Shown here one piece after another: positions 46,801 through 55,261 of a DNA stretch of 64,000 nucleotides (within the stretch, counting starts at the first letter, position 1; every line of letters begins with the position of its first letter). The stretch covers positions 2,175,001-2,239,000 of the forward strand of contig NW_024037072.1 in NCBI RefSeq assembly GCF_015706575.1, in the 5' to 3' direction. The notes beneath the pieces were generated by a model, which was given only the letters and a program-made list of their open reading frames with translations, had not been told where the DNA came from and did not search any database. The DNA is from Patiria miniata. Lineage: Eukaryota; Echinodermata; Asteroidea; Valvatida; Asterinidae. The position numbers and the translations under genes were made by a program.

Positions 46801-47918
46801 TCTCAATACTCAGATACGAAAGCAGTTATACCTGTATGTCTTTCTTCTGCTGATTAGCCTACAACAAACTGCCCGCACAATATACCCCCTCAAAGGTTAC
46901 AGAGTGAGGGCAAGGCAGGACTTCTGAATGAAATAATAATATGCAGTTCAAATAAAGTGCATATAGCACCATTAGGCTGCTATTTTCATTGGAATATACG
47001 CTTTGATGCGGTATGCTTTCAGTTTACTCTGCATCATGCGTGCTGGAAGCGCACATGCAGAATCTACCATGCATGGAGTTTCATGAGAAGTCAAAAGGTG
47101 CAATCTTTTGTTCCTGCACTGATTCCTAATCAACTCGGGCGATTCACAATGCAGTGCGCCATCAAGAGTTTGCCATGGAGAGTTCTTTTTTTAAATTTAC
47201 GGTCGACAAAACATGGCCCATTTGAATGAGTGTCAGTAGACAACTTGAGCTAATCTGTTATAGATTGGGGCATAGCGTTCTACCGCCTTAAAAAAAACAA
47301 CATTGATAAAAAGAAAAGAAAAGGGCAAACATATACTCGAATCATACGCTCACGAAACTATACTGACCGGAAAAAACTAACAATTTCAAATGTCCTGCGC
47401 TGTGAATTTGTTGAACATCTCCCACACTGCACTGGGAAAAATGAACTCTCCATGGCAAACTCTTGGTATTGCACTGCATTGTGAATCGCCCAAATTGGAA
47501 TGGTTTATTTCAATCAGTGCTTATAATAAGCACGTGGTAACTAAGAGGTTCATGAATACATTCATAGCATAATCTGTAGACTGTTCTGGTCATGTTTTTA
47601 ACATACGCAGTGAAACTTATATGGGACATTTGTTGAGGAAAACACGTCAAATGAGAAAACGTTGAATTGGTATATTCTCATTATTACTTCATTGCCCCAC
47701 CTCCAAATCAGGATGTTGACACACCTCTTTTGTTGGTATATTAGGTAACTTTCCTAAACATCCTTTTCTTTTACAACAGTAATTTGGCGGCGGGTGGAAC
47801 ACTCACTAAAACCGTCAACTTCAAACCTCGGAAAGCTGGTGAGAGGACGCTGGTTGCCACCTTTGAATCGGATCAACTCTCCCAAGTGACTGGCGAACTG
47901 GATTTAAATGTCCTGTAG
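34652..47918 (+). CDS. Transglutaminase (TGM1/annulin type), complete
   Basis: Thirteen coding exons join in frame to 2256 nt (751 residues plus stop). The enzyme forms Ca2+-dependent glutamyl-lysine isopeptide bonds between proteins. Order: basic Gly/Arg-rich N-terminal extension (1-66), N-terminal beta-sandwich (about 67-190), catalytic core (about 190-510) and two C-terminal beta-barrels (about 510-751). The triad is intact: C337 in RYGQCWVF, H396 in [11 protein letters not shown]419 in [10 protein letters not shown]; the spacings of 59 and 23 match family members closely. MGTASS at the start fits an N-myristoylation signal. The start follows an acceptor two bases upstream, after a non-coding exon. 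A tandem paralog begins at 63585. Orthology to vertebrate TGM1 in particular is not claimed, since invertebrate transglutaminases share this layout. Confidence 0.95.
35243..35553. repeat. hAT-type MITE with 8-bp target duplication (intron 1)
   Basis: Perfect 15-nt terminal inverted repeats CAAGGGCGGATCCAG / CTGGATCCGCCCTTG. They are flanked by the direct repeat CCTATCTG at 35235-35242 and 35554-35561. The interior has poly-G and poly-C ends and no coding capacity. A second copy is at 54192-54519 and a fragment at 36545-36770. Confidence 0.9.
35562..35641 (+). repeat. Retroposon-like 3' tail ending at the exon 2 acceptor
   Basis: AATAAATGATTTATG then three copies of AATTG-type pentamers, ending exactly at the AAG acceptor of exon 2. 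This looks like the tail of a non-LTR element whose body was split by the hAT MITE at 35243. Confidence 0.5.
35642..35813 (+). CDS. Transglutaminase coding exon 2
   Basis: Residues 67-124. [20 protein letters not shown] followed by [16 protein letters not shown], the start of the N-terminal beta-sandwich. Donor ACAG|GTATGC, phase 1. Confidence 0.9.
36203..36394 (+). CDS. Transglutaminase coding exon 3
   Basis: Residues 124-187, including [12 protein letters not shown] and [16 protein letters not shown], hallmarks of the beta-sandwich. Acceptor TTCTACAG; donor TCAG|GTAAGG. Confidence 0.92.
36545..36770. repeat. hAT-type MITE fragment
   Basis: GGTCAGAAATGG, TTTTTTGGGGAGCCCTTAAG and GGATCCAACAGG correspond to the interior and end of the element at 54192-54519. 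The inverted terminal repeats are lost. Confidence 0.6.
37085..37345 (-). repeat. tRNA-derived SINE, minus strand
   Basis: On the minus strand CCATGGTCCAGTGGTT (A-box region, 37323-37338) precedes GGTTCGAATCC (B box, 37281-37291). A body with TGCCCTTGGGC follows. It lies in intron 3. Confidence 0.75.
37610..37854 (+). CDS. Transglutaminase coding exon 4
   Basis: Residues 188-269, entering the catalytic core: [20 protein letters not shown] and [14 protein letters not shown]. Donor CAT|GTAGGT. Confidence 0.93.
38034..38584 (-). repeat. 550-bp MITE family, copy C (complete)
   Basis: The best-preserved member. TTAAAGCTATAGTCCATCAT is mirrored by ATGATGGACTATATCTTTAA. The interior is in reverse orientation relative to copies A, B and D. 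It lies in intron 4. Confidence 0.85.
39437..39598 (+). CDS. Transglutaminase coding exon 5
   Basis: Residues 270-323, including [20 protein letters not shown] and [13 protein letters not shown], just before the active-site Cys. Acceptor TTTTCTAG; donor GAG|GTGAGT. Confidence 0.95.
40216..40325 (-). repeat. (TAA)n microsatellite with retroposon-like tail
   Basis: ATAATAATAATAATAATAAT is followed by TTTTTATTGCGCTCTC. In reverse complement this is the GCGC-plus-(ATT)n end seen also at 43605-43683 and 62262-62340. Confidence 0.6.
40572..40721 (+). CDS. Transglutaminase coding exon 6 (active-site Cys)
   Basis: Residues 324-373. Contains [20 protein letters not shown] with the nucleophile C337, then [20 protein letters not shown]. 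Acceptor TTACTCAG; donor ATT|GTAAGT. Confidence 0.97.
41274..41436 (+). CDS. Transglutaminase coding exon 7 (active-site His and Asp)
   Basis: Residues 374-427. [20 protein letters not shown] carries H396; [12 protein letters not shown] carries D419. Acceptor AATACAG; donor GATG|GTATTT. Confidence 0.97.
42267..42382 (+). CDS. Transglutaminase coding exon 8
   Basis: Residues 428-466: [20 protein letters not shown] and [15 protein letters not shown], a family-diagnostic stretch after the triad. Donor CGG|GTGAGT. Confidence 0.95.
42776..42902 (+). CDS. Transglutaminase coding exon 9
   Basis: Residues 467-508: [20 protein letters not shown] then MEYKHAEG, the end of the core domain. Acceptor CTTTCCAG; donor GAAG|GTAAAT. 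Confidence 0.93.
42914..43054. repeat. Imperfect foldback element (intron 9)
   Basis: GTTATCCCATTAGTGCGAG at the left is matched imperfectly by CGAGTGCGAGTGGTGAGGTAAC at the right, with GTGTTCC complementary pairs inside. Confidence 0.4.
43605..43683 (+). repeat. Retroposon tail with (ATT)n
   Basis: TATTGCGCCATGAGCG through GGCGCGTTATAAATTATT and (ATT)n, a common 3' tail of invertebrate non-LTR elements. It ends 25 nt before exon 10. Confidence 0.6.
43708..43929 (+). CDS. Transglutaminase coding exon 10
   Basis: Residues 508-582: [20 protein letters not shown] followed by the first C-terminal barrel ([20 protein letters not shown]). Acceptor CTCCTCAG; donor ACTG|GTACGT. Confidence 0.93.
44215..44690 (+). 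repeat. 550-bp MITE family, copy D (intron 10)
   Basis: Shares the AACAATATTCTAGG and TTACTTTTTGGATAGCTGCA segments with the other copies. The ends are partly eroded. Confidence 0.75.
44852..45006 (+). CDS. Transglutaminase coding exon 11
   Basis: Residues 583-634: [20 protein letters not shown] through [10 protein letters not shown], first barrel. Donor GAT|GTAAGT. Confidence 0.92.
45484..45698 (+). CDS. Transglutaminase coding exon 12
   Basis: Residues 635-706: [19 protein letters not shown] and [20 protein letters not shown], second barrel. Acceptor CTCTCTAG; donor CTCAG|GTCAGT, phase 2. Confidence 0.93.
46086..46446. repeat. Inverted-repeat MITE with AAGGCTTTTTCACAC ends (intron 12)
   Basis: AAGGCTTTTTCACAC at the left and GTGTGAAAAGGCTT at the right. 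The interior is dense in CAACCCTG and CAGGGTTG words, forming further stems. Confidence 0.8.
47116..47520. repeat. Inverted-repeat MITE (intron 12)
   Basis: GGGCGATTCACAATGCAGTG and TTTGCCATGGAGAGTTC on the left have complements GAACTCTCCATGGCAAA and ACTGCATTGTGAATCGCC on the right. The outer pair is GCACTGATT / AATCAGTGC. Confidence 0.8.
47780..47918 (+). CDS. Transglutaminase last coding exon
   Basis: Residues 706-751, ending [17 protein letters not shown] then TAG. The final barrel strand pattern matches the family C-terminus, so the protein is full length. Acceptor TTACAACAG. Confidence 0.93.
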
Positions 47919-47986
47919 TTTGAATTTTAACCTGATCTAAAACTGGTATAATCTCCACCTTACTGAGTAAAAGTCTTTTGAAGCGA

Positions 47987-47992
47987 AATAAA
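47987..47992 (+). terminator. Candidate polyadenylation signal of the transglutaminase gene
   Basis: AATAAA lies 69 nt after the stop codon. The same hexamer sits in the matching place in the 3' UTR remnant at about 32761. Confidence 0.5.
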
Positions 47993-48112
47993 TGTGAAAT
48001 TCCCAGTTGAAATTTTCTATGTTTGGTAGAATATAAACATGTTAAAGAGTGAGGACTCAGTGGAAACACACCAGTTAAAAAAAACTGGCAACATGTACAC
48101 ATTTTTCACTGG

Positions 48113-48249
48113 TAACTGGCCAACAATCAGACAAAACAAATTATTGTTTAAGCTCTTTGTGAAGAAAGGATACAACATTGCTTCCCTTTGTAAGGTACGG
48201 TGCAATGATTTTTCAAAAGAAATTTGTATTGTCCGATTGTTGGCCAATA
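48113..48249. repeat. Segment inverted relative to the paralogous copy, with imperfect inverted-repeat borders
   Basis: Positions 48115-48216 correspond to the reverse complement of about 33165-33281. Borders CTGGCCAACAATCAGAC and GTCCGATTGTTGGCC are complementary. Homology with the upstream copy stops at about 48246. Confidence 0.6.
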
Positions 48250-48309
48250 CTGTACACCTTAAGGGAGTCTACCAGTGTACAGAGTTTCACGTTGGGTTTA
48301 AAAACTCGT

Positions 48310-48500
48310 CTTTTTTTTAAGCAGGCCTTTCTTAATTCATAGGTAATGTTTCATAATGGCTGGGTTTATAATGTATTATTTAAGGTATTGATCTATACCT
48401 TTTTAAGCAGGCTTTTTTAATTCATAGGTAATGCATTTTTAATGGCTAATTTTTCCTTGCTGGGCTTATAATGTACTTATGTGCGTTGATCTATGCGTTC
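48310..48500 (+). repeat. Two-copy tandem repeat, about 86-nt period
   Basis: TTAAGCAGGCCTTTCTTAATTC at about 48319 recurs, diverged, at about 48404. Both are followed by ATAGGTAATG and a GGGTTTATAATGTA or GGGCTTATAATGTA segment. Confidence 0.65.
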
Positions 48501-48508
48501 ACTTTTTA

Positions 48509-49000
48509 TGTGTTGGGCCTCAGCCCAACACCTATTGTTATTGTATGAATTGACTATTATTAGGTGTTGGGCCTCAACCCAACACCTATTGTTATTGTAA
48601 GAATTTACTATTATTAGGTGTTCGGCTTTAAGCCCAACAACTATTGTTTTTGTAAGGGTTTACTATTATTTTTTTTTTATTCAAGACAGATTCTTCTCCG
48701 GAACTGTTTGTCAAAATGAAAACATATATTAACTTCAATTGTCAATACATGAATGCACAACCCACTGCAGATGTGCTTTTTTGCAATCACGTCATCATGA
48801 CGTCATCATGGGTCACGTGACGTCACTTCAAAAAATAATAAATTTAATCTTTGAAATTCAACATAAAATCAACCGTGAGAGACCGGAACTTGAAATTTGC
48901 AATGATACACGATCTTCAATTTATCTTGTGCGTGTAAAATCACGTGACCCTTCCTTCCGATCGAAACCGGAAGTGCCTAATAATTTGTACCGCTAGAGAC
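48509..49000 (+). mobile_element. Helitron-like family 1, copy a (3'-truncated, triple head)
   Basis: The head hairpin (GTGTTGGG...CCCAACAC) is repeated three times at about 48510, 48562 and 48616, with a period of about 53 nt. The body shared with copies b-d follows, through TGACGTCATCATGGGTCACG and GTCGAAACCGGAAGTGCC equivalents, and stops at about 48995. The 3' hairpin and CTAGT end are missing. Confidence 0.7.
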
Positions 49001-49339
49001 CATATAACGACGTTTGAGTCAGAATAAATAAATGTAACAAAAAGAGGGCGCTTTTTCATCTAACCGACTTGTTTGGGGAAAAAACGGTTATTTCCATAAT
49101 GCATTGCGAAATATAGGCATTGCGAAACAGGAAATAACTTGCATTACTTTTGTGGACTTAACAACTCTCTTGAAAATTGTAATTAAAAGTTACAATATTG
49201 AAGGTGCAGTTCGATCGGCAAGACAGAAGTTCGGAGGACTGTTTTTCAGCAAATTATAGTGAGTATAGAAGCTGACATATAATGTTCGCTACACAATTTT
49301 CGCTAACTTTTAGTCATGTTTGCGCACGTTTAGATTTTG

Positions 49340-52062
49340 AATGATGACAAATATAGTATAGGCCTACACGTTGCATCGTGGCTGTGTATAACAAACCAGG
49401 CAATTTGTGCACAAACCTATGGGACTGTGCACCAGTTGAAACTTTTATACGATTCCTCCTCATTGCATAACGAATTTGAGTGATCGTCTTTTCTACATGT
49501 TCGTACATTATTGCATGTGTGTAACTTAACACTAAACATAGTTGTTAGTGTGACGCCCCAACTTAATTGACCATGCTCCCAGCTTTGGCTGGGATCGTCC
49601 GAACCGTGTGCTTCAGTTCAGTTGAGACACTTCCGATAGGATGAAACATGCAAAACTATAGTTAGGCCAGCTTGACGCTCTATAATAGCTGACAAAATTC
49701 TCCACACATTTCACGAGGCAAATGCAAGGTTCTCAGCACTTCATCATTCAAGTTGAGGTCTCAATTCAATTTTTAGCTGTTTCGGTGACACACCGAAACA
49801 GCTCTTGTTTTCGTTAAGATTTTTTTTTTTTTTTTTTTTCTCCTTTTTCAGACTTTTTCTCCATAGGTTTAACACACGTTTCTTCAGCCAGTCCACTTTG
49901 CCACTTTTTTAAATCCGATCGATTTCAGACTTGGTACATACTTAGACCACCACCCACAGATGGTCCTAGAAGAAATTTGTGATCGTGACGTCATCAGGTG
50001 TCAGGTTACGTCACATTAAAGATGCATTTTTCCCCATATGTTTTGTACACGTTTTAAAACACTCCAGTTTGGCATCTTCGTAAATCCGATCGACTTTAAA
50101 CTTAATTCATACTTAGACCACCACCCACAGATGGTCCTAGACGAAATTCGTGATCGTGACGTCATCAAGAGTCAGGTTACGTCACATTAAAGATGCATTT
50201 TTCCCCATAGGGTTTGTACATGTTTTAAAACGCTCCATTCCGGCACTTTCGTAAATCCGATCGACGTTACACTTGGTACACACTTAGACCATCACCCACA
50301 GATGGTCCTAGAAGAAATTCGTGATCGTGACATCATAAGGTTTCAGGTTACGTTACATTAAAGATGCATTTCCCCCATAGGGTTTGTACACGTTTTAAAA
50401 CACTCTACTTTGGCACTTTCGTAAATGCGATTCATGTTAGACTTCGAACACTTCTATACATGTATGTCTGATTGACTTTACACTTGTCAGACACTAGTAA
50501 TACCAGCAGCCTAAGGTGGTCCCCAGTGAGTTCATAACGATGACGTCATCATGTGTCACGCGACGTGACATTAAATGAGCATTTCTTCGAATCGCTATAA
50601 CTTCGAAAGTACAAGTCCGATTGGATTAAAACTTGGTATGCACATTCACAGGGATGGTTTATAGATGAAAATTGAAGTGACGCCATCATCAAATGTCATG
50701 TGACGTCCCTTAAAGGGGCATTTTATTCTTTTATAGGCCTATATCTACAGAACTATAATGTTCGATTTGGTTTTACTTGACATAATGTGCTTTTATAGAT
50801 GACATATACAGTGACGTCACTGATTGTTTGTCACGTGCACAGAGTATTTCAAATATCCAAAACAGCTTGTGTTTGTCCACAAACACATTTCTAGTTAAAT
50901 GTAACTTTTCTTCAAAATTTTGCACCTGAAAAGCAAAATTATTAGATTTGAATCCTAAGACTAGACTGGTACATGTCCAACTGTTTGAAGAGACTGACCC
51001 CATCAGTAGTCTGGGGGCATGCCTGATGGAGAAAATATGCCACAGAGATTAGGAACTACATGTTTCTTTTGACACAGTTGATTGATGCAGTATTAAAACA
51101 TGGCTGAAGGAAGCAGATGCTACAAATCTAGAACACATAAAGCAGATGATCCTTTTTTCTCGGAAAGTGTGCTTCATTTTTATTCAACCTTTTATTTTTC
51201 AAACTAACAACAAACCACAATATATTCTCATGCCAGATTAAATTCACAACGTTAACCACAACTTCATGAACAATGTTTGCGTTCTTGATGCAGTAATTAG
51301 TGTTACATTAGCCGCTGAATGGAAAACCTCACTTTTCGCGCTATTTTGCAATGCTCTTTATGTTGACGTAGGAATGTGACATTTATTGTACACATGGAGT
51401 AAAAACTCACAATTTTATTTCATAATCTGAGAGATTATTCGTGTAGGCACACCAAATTTTTGTAGACGTTTCAGTCGCTATTATTAGCCCATTATATAAC
51501 CTTGTTTTCACTGCACTATATAATGTGTTTTTCTCGGCTGTGTGTACCAACTGGCACCTTTAAAAGCACGTGTACTACACAGATCAGAAACTCATGATTT
51601 TATATCTTTAAAGGAAACTACCATCTGCAAGACAATAATTACCATCATTTGTAGGATGAATTCTTTCCTTTTCCTTTGAGTATCCGAATCTAAACTTAGA
51701 GTGATTTTCAAACAACGGTGTCTCGTCCCCTTCATGCATTCAGAAGCCACAATTATGATGACTAAAACGCCTTCCCCAATCCGATTTCTGGCTCCGCCCC
51801 GGCTGTAGCACATTGTAACTAAAAAGTAATTACCAGCGTCATTGCAATATGTATCAAAATGTATGATGGCTTTCATGCAGTGAATGGAACGGACGCAGGT
51901 ATCACAGGTACTGTGTATACACACCGTACTTAAACATCCGCCATTGAACTCCATGTATTTACATGTATAACCCTGCTACACACTCCTCCTAGCCTCTTTG
52001 TAGCAGACACGTCGTCCGCCAAACTTGTTTTTGCTTTGCTAAAATTCAACACTCGACACCAG
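49340..52062. repeat. Tandem duplication unit U1, first part
   Basis: From AACAAACCAGGCAATTTGTG to TAAAATTCAACACTCGACACC the sequence is collinear with 55262-56980. The exceptions are the Helitron-like insertion at 49774-50895 and minor indels. The unit resumes at about 54720 after a further insertion. No conserved reading frame spans both copies. Confidence 0.8.
49775..50895 (+). mobile_element. Helitron-like family 2 element, non-autonomous, with empty site in U2
   Basis: It starts with a perfect hairpin AGCTGTTTCGGTG-aca-CACCGAAACAGCT (49775-49803). The interior has about four units of roughly 180 nt containing CACAGATGGTCCTAGA and GTGACGTCATC. It ends with a perfect hairpin TGTGTTTGT-cc-ACAAACACA (50868-50887), TTT and CTAGT. 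The subterminal AAACAGCT near the 3' end repeats the 5' arm. The duplicate unit at 55665-55680 lacks the insert and shows a TT target. A 3' hairpin followed by CTRRT is diagnostic of Helitrons; the TT target and subterminal inverted repeats point to the Helentron/Helitron2 type (inference). Confidence 0.72.
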
Positions 52063-52074
52063 TGATGTAGTGCC

Positions 52075-52215
52075 TTGATGCTGGGCCTTGGCCTTAAGGC
52101 TGCCTTAAGGCTGGATTTTAGGGCCTTGGCCTTGGCCTCGAGGCTTGATGGCAAAAGCCTTGGCCTTGGCCTTGAGGGTTCAGGGCCTTGCAATTTTGAG
52201 TCGAGGCTCTTTAAG
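52075..52215 (+). repeat. GGCCTTGGCC-type minisatellite, block 1
   Basis: Six-nucleotide GCCTTG units with interspersed GAGGGTT and AAGGCTG variants. A second block in the same orientation is at 54582-54711. Confidence 0.8.
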
Positions 52216-52892
52216 GCCCATAGATTTTTGCATTTTCCAGATAAATCTGTTCGGAATTTTGCTGTTACCATTTTAATCGTATTACCATGGAGGAGGGAAG
52301 CACCCTATAGATTTGTGTGTTGGGCACACTTCCACTTTTGTAGCATCACATTTTGTTACCATTGTAGTAGATTTGCTGCAAAAATATTCCGTACACTTGT
52401 GGGGCTAATGAGATGATCACTTTAATTGCATACAATTATGGAAAAGATCTGATTGGTTGTATATGTCTCCCTGATAAATGCTAAAGATTTGCATGTATCT
52501 GTTTTAGATAATGCTGATATTTCTGACCATGTTGGGCCAGCAAATAAAAATTTCCCAAATCAGTTTCTTGGATCCCCTTTTGTTACACTTGGGAGAATTG
52601 TGTGTCAATATAGAAGTAAATCATTATTTTGTTTAGTTAAAGCATATTAAAGACCTGAACTTATACTTTAAGGGGCCATTCAGAATTTTCAGTGTTTTAA
52701 AATTTCGATCTATTTTCCAAATTGTGGGTAAGTGGGTCAAGCTAAATAATTGAAAATCGAAATTCACTTTCCATGGAATAAAAGATAAAAAAACAAAGAA
52801 AGATAGATCTTTTGACTTGCCTGAACTACGCGCAAACGTTCCGATATCGCGATGCGTGTTTCTTTTCCAACTTCGTCCCCTGTATGTACTGT

Positions 52893-53119
52893 CAGTGGCA
52901 TAGCCAAGAATTTTTCAGTGGGTGTGTGTGTGTGTGTGTGGGGGGGGGGGGGGGCTTGAACATTTCATGGGGGGGGGGGGCGTCATGTAGATCAATGATA
53001 ATTTTTTTCGAAACTCAAAATCTATGTGGGGGAGGCGACTGGGGAGTGGGCGACAAGGTTTCATGGGGGGGGGGGGAGGATGGCGCCTCCCACGCCCCCC
53101 CCCCCTGGCTACGCCACTG
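52893..53119. repeat. MITE with CAGTGGCATAGCCA ends
   Basis: CAGTGGCATAGCCA at the left and TGGCTACGCCACTG at the right are near-perfect inverted repeats. The interior has (GT)n, poly-G and poly-C. The CAGTGGC ends look hAT-like, but no matching 8-bp duplication was found. Confidence 0.75.
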
Positions 53120-54191
53120 CAGGTCATACAGTTAAAGTTTATGTAAACTTGTATGAAAAGTCAAAGAAAAGTAACTCTCATGATCTATTTGACACCAAGT
53201 TTGTGTTAACTTGCCGGTAACGCCCTAAAAAAATTATCCAGACAAATATGTTTATTTTGTAACATTTTATGTTCGTCTGTCGGTCTTCTATGCTGTTATG
53301 TTTACTTTTAGGTACCTTCAATGGTACTATGTTTAATTAACCTGTTCATTTGTTTAATTAAACTAATAATGCACATATAGTTGCCAAATATGGCACTAAC
53401 AAGTTTGAGGTTGGCAATTTCGTCTTTAAAAATCTTGGTACGTCGGATTACCGTACACACAATTGTCCTGGAAACAACAGTACCAAAGTCATACGCAAGA
53501 GCTCCCCAGCAAGTATCGCTGACGCCATTAGGCCTATGATTCCAAAAATTTTCACTGTGTCACACAGTGAAATAACTAAAAAGCGTCGTTGTATTGTGGA
53601 CACATAAAAGCATTCAAGTCGCGTTCTTGCACACTTTCTGCAAGTCGACTGGATATCCTTGAACCACTGCCCCTGCTTTGCATAACAAGTGCACATGAAT
53701 GAACGATTCGACTTTTATTCAAAGAAATTTCTTTGTACAGTCACCAGACTCTATTCAGTAAAGTCCCCGTCAAAACGAAAGTAAACAATCCACGTGCATA
53801 ACGCACGGCTACACCATCGTACAGTGTGGCAGGGACACCAACAAGTAAAACAACAATTAAACATTTTTAAAAATGGATAAATATTCTGATTGAATTTCGT
53901 TAAAAGATACTTGTTGGTGAGGTATCACATATTTTATCACATAAAAGAGGATGACCAACAACTTCACGCCGTCACTGAACTAGACACACATGTTCAGTTT
54001 TTTATTAATCGAAATTAGGGGTGGGTGGGTGGGTCAAAATAATTTGGAAAAAAAGTCGAAATTTTAAAACATTGAACATTCTGAATGGCTCCTAATAGAT
54101 ACAGTGCAGTCATAAAACGGTGTAGGCCTATGCGAGCATGTTGATTGCAATTAAAGAAATGTTGTTCTTCGTAACGAGCAATTCGTGATGA

Positions 54192-54519
54192 TAAGGGCGG
54201 ATCCAGGGCGGCCAAAAGGGGCCATCCCCCCCCCCCCAAAAAACCCCCAACAACATGAAACCATTTTTTTTTTTATGTGACGTCGTAATAAAGGCAGGCA
54301 ATGAGTACACCACCATCTTTTCCTCAAAAAAACATCAGTTTAAATGGTCAGAAATTGCCTCAAATCGCACCACAGAGCATCTCGAATCCAAATTTTTTTT
54401 CGGGGCCCTTAAGCGGGCCCGAAGCCCCAGCCATAATTTTTTGACCCACTTTTTTTTTGGGGGGGGGGGACCAAAATTTCTTTGCCCCCCCCCCAAATTG
54501 TGTTCTGGATCCGCTCTTG
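54192..54519. repeat. hAT-type MITE, second copy, with 8-bp target duplication
   Basis: AAGGGCGGATCCAG and CTGGATCCGCTCTTG ends match the element at 35243-35553, in opposite orientation. Flanking CGTGATGA (54184-54191) and TGTGATGA (54520-54527) differ at one base. Confidence 0.85.
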
Positions 54520-54581
54520 TGTGATGATGTGTCACTCATGTGACTATAATTAGTTCTATATCAGTGGTCATTTCATAAAAC

Positions 54582-54711
54582 AGGGCCTTGGCCTTGGCCT
54601 TGGCCTTGAGGGTTAAGCCTTGGCCTTGGCCTCGAGGCTTGAGGGTCAAAGCCTTGGCCTTGAGGGTCAAAGCCTTGGCCTTGGCCTTGGCCTTGAGGGT
54701 CAAAGCCTTTG
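54582..54711 (+). repeat. GGCCTTGGCC-type minisatellite, block 2
   Basis: GCCTTG hexamers with GAGGGTCAAA spacers. Together with block 1 it borders the 2.65-kb insertion in U1. Confidence 0.8.
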
Positions 54712-54719
54712 CTCCAACA

Positions 54720-55261
54720 CTGCTCGATACCAGCTTTAGGCGCATTATGCTTGTGCAGCAACCTATGGAAAGCTTGTGATGTTGATCTTTTCTTATGGTC
54801 ATTTGCATAATAAGTGCGTTGGAATTTCATAAAGGTGCGTTATCAAAGCCTCAAATCCAAGGCCACAGGCAGAGCTCTAGTTCATAGCTAAACAGCAGTG
54901 GCTTGCAAGGACCTGTTTAAACCCTGTGAACCAATATTTTGTGTTCTTCTTGATCAATTTCGTTACTTCCCTGTCATAAAGTCTGAATCAGACTCCGAGT
55001 ATACCAAGTGCGAGTCTGTGTGCCCTATATCTGAGTCTCAGTCTGAGTAGGAGGTTGCAAGTTTTGATGGAGAGAAAAATATATACAGATGTCATGTGAT
55101 TTGGCTTGTATTATGAAATCATGTACAGACCCGAATGTTGTATCCTGATGTTATCATCTCAAAATCCATTAATTTACATCGTGAGCCCAAGAGAAAATGT
55201 TGCAGCCTTTATTGACTAAATGTTCCATACAATTTGGGAAATCGGTTATATTTTGGTATGT
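54720..55261. repeat. Tandem duplication unit U1, final part
   Basis: From GATACCAGCTTTAGGCGCAT onward the sequence is collinear with about 56976-57520 at the end of U2. It includes ACAGACCCGAATGTTGTATCC. Confidence 0.75.

Noticed and set aside
51592..51954. 120-codon minus-strand open frame with a start similar to one at 56664-56885
   Set aside because: Both lie in the duplicated units U1 and U2, and the frame is broken by shifts between the two copies. No domain is recognisable, so it is not supported as coding.
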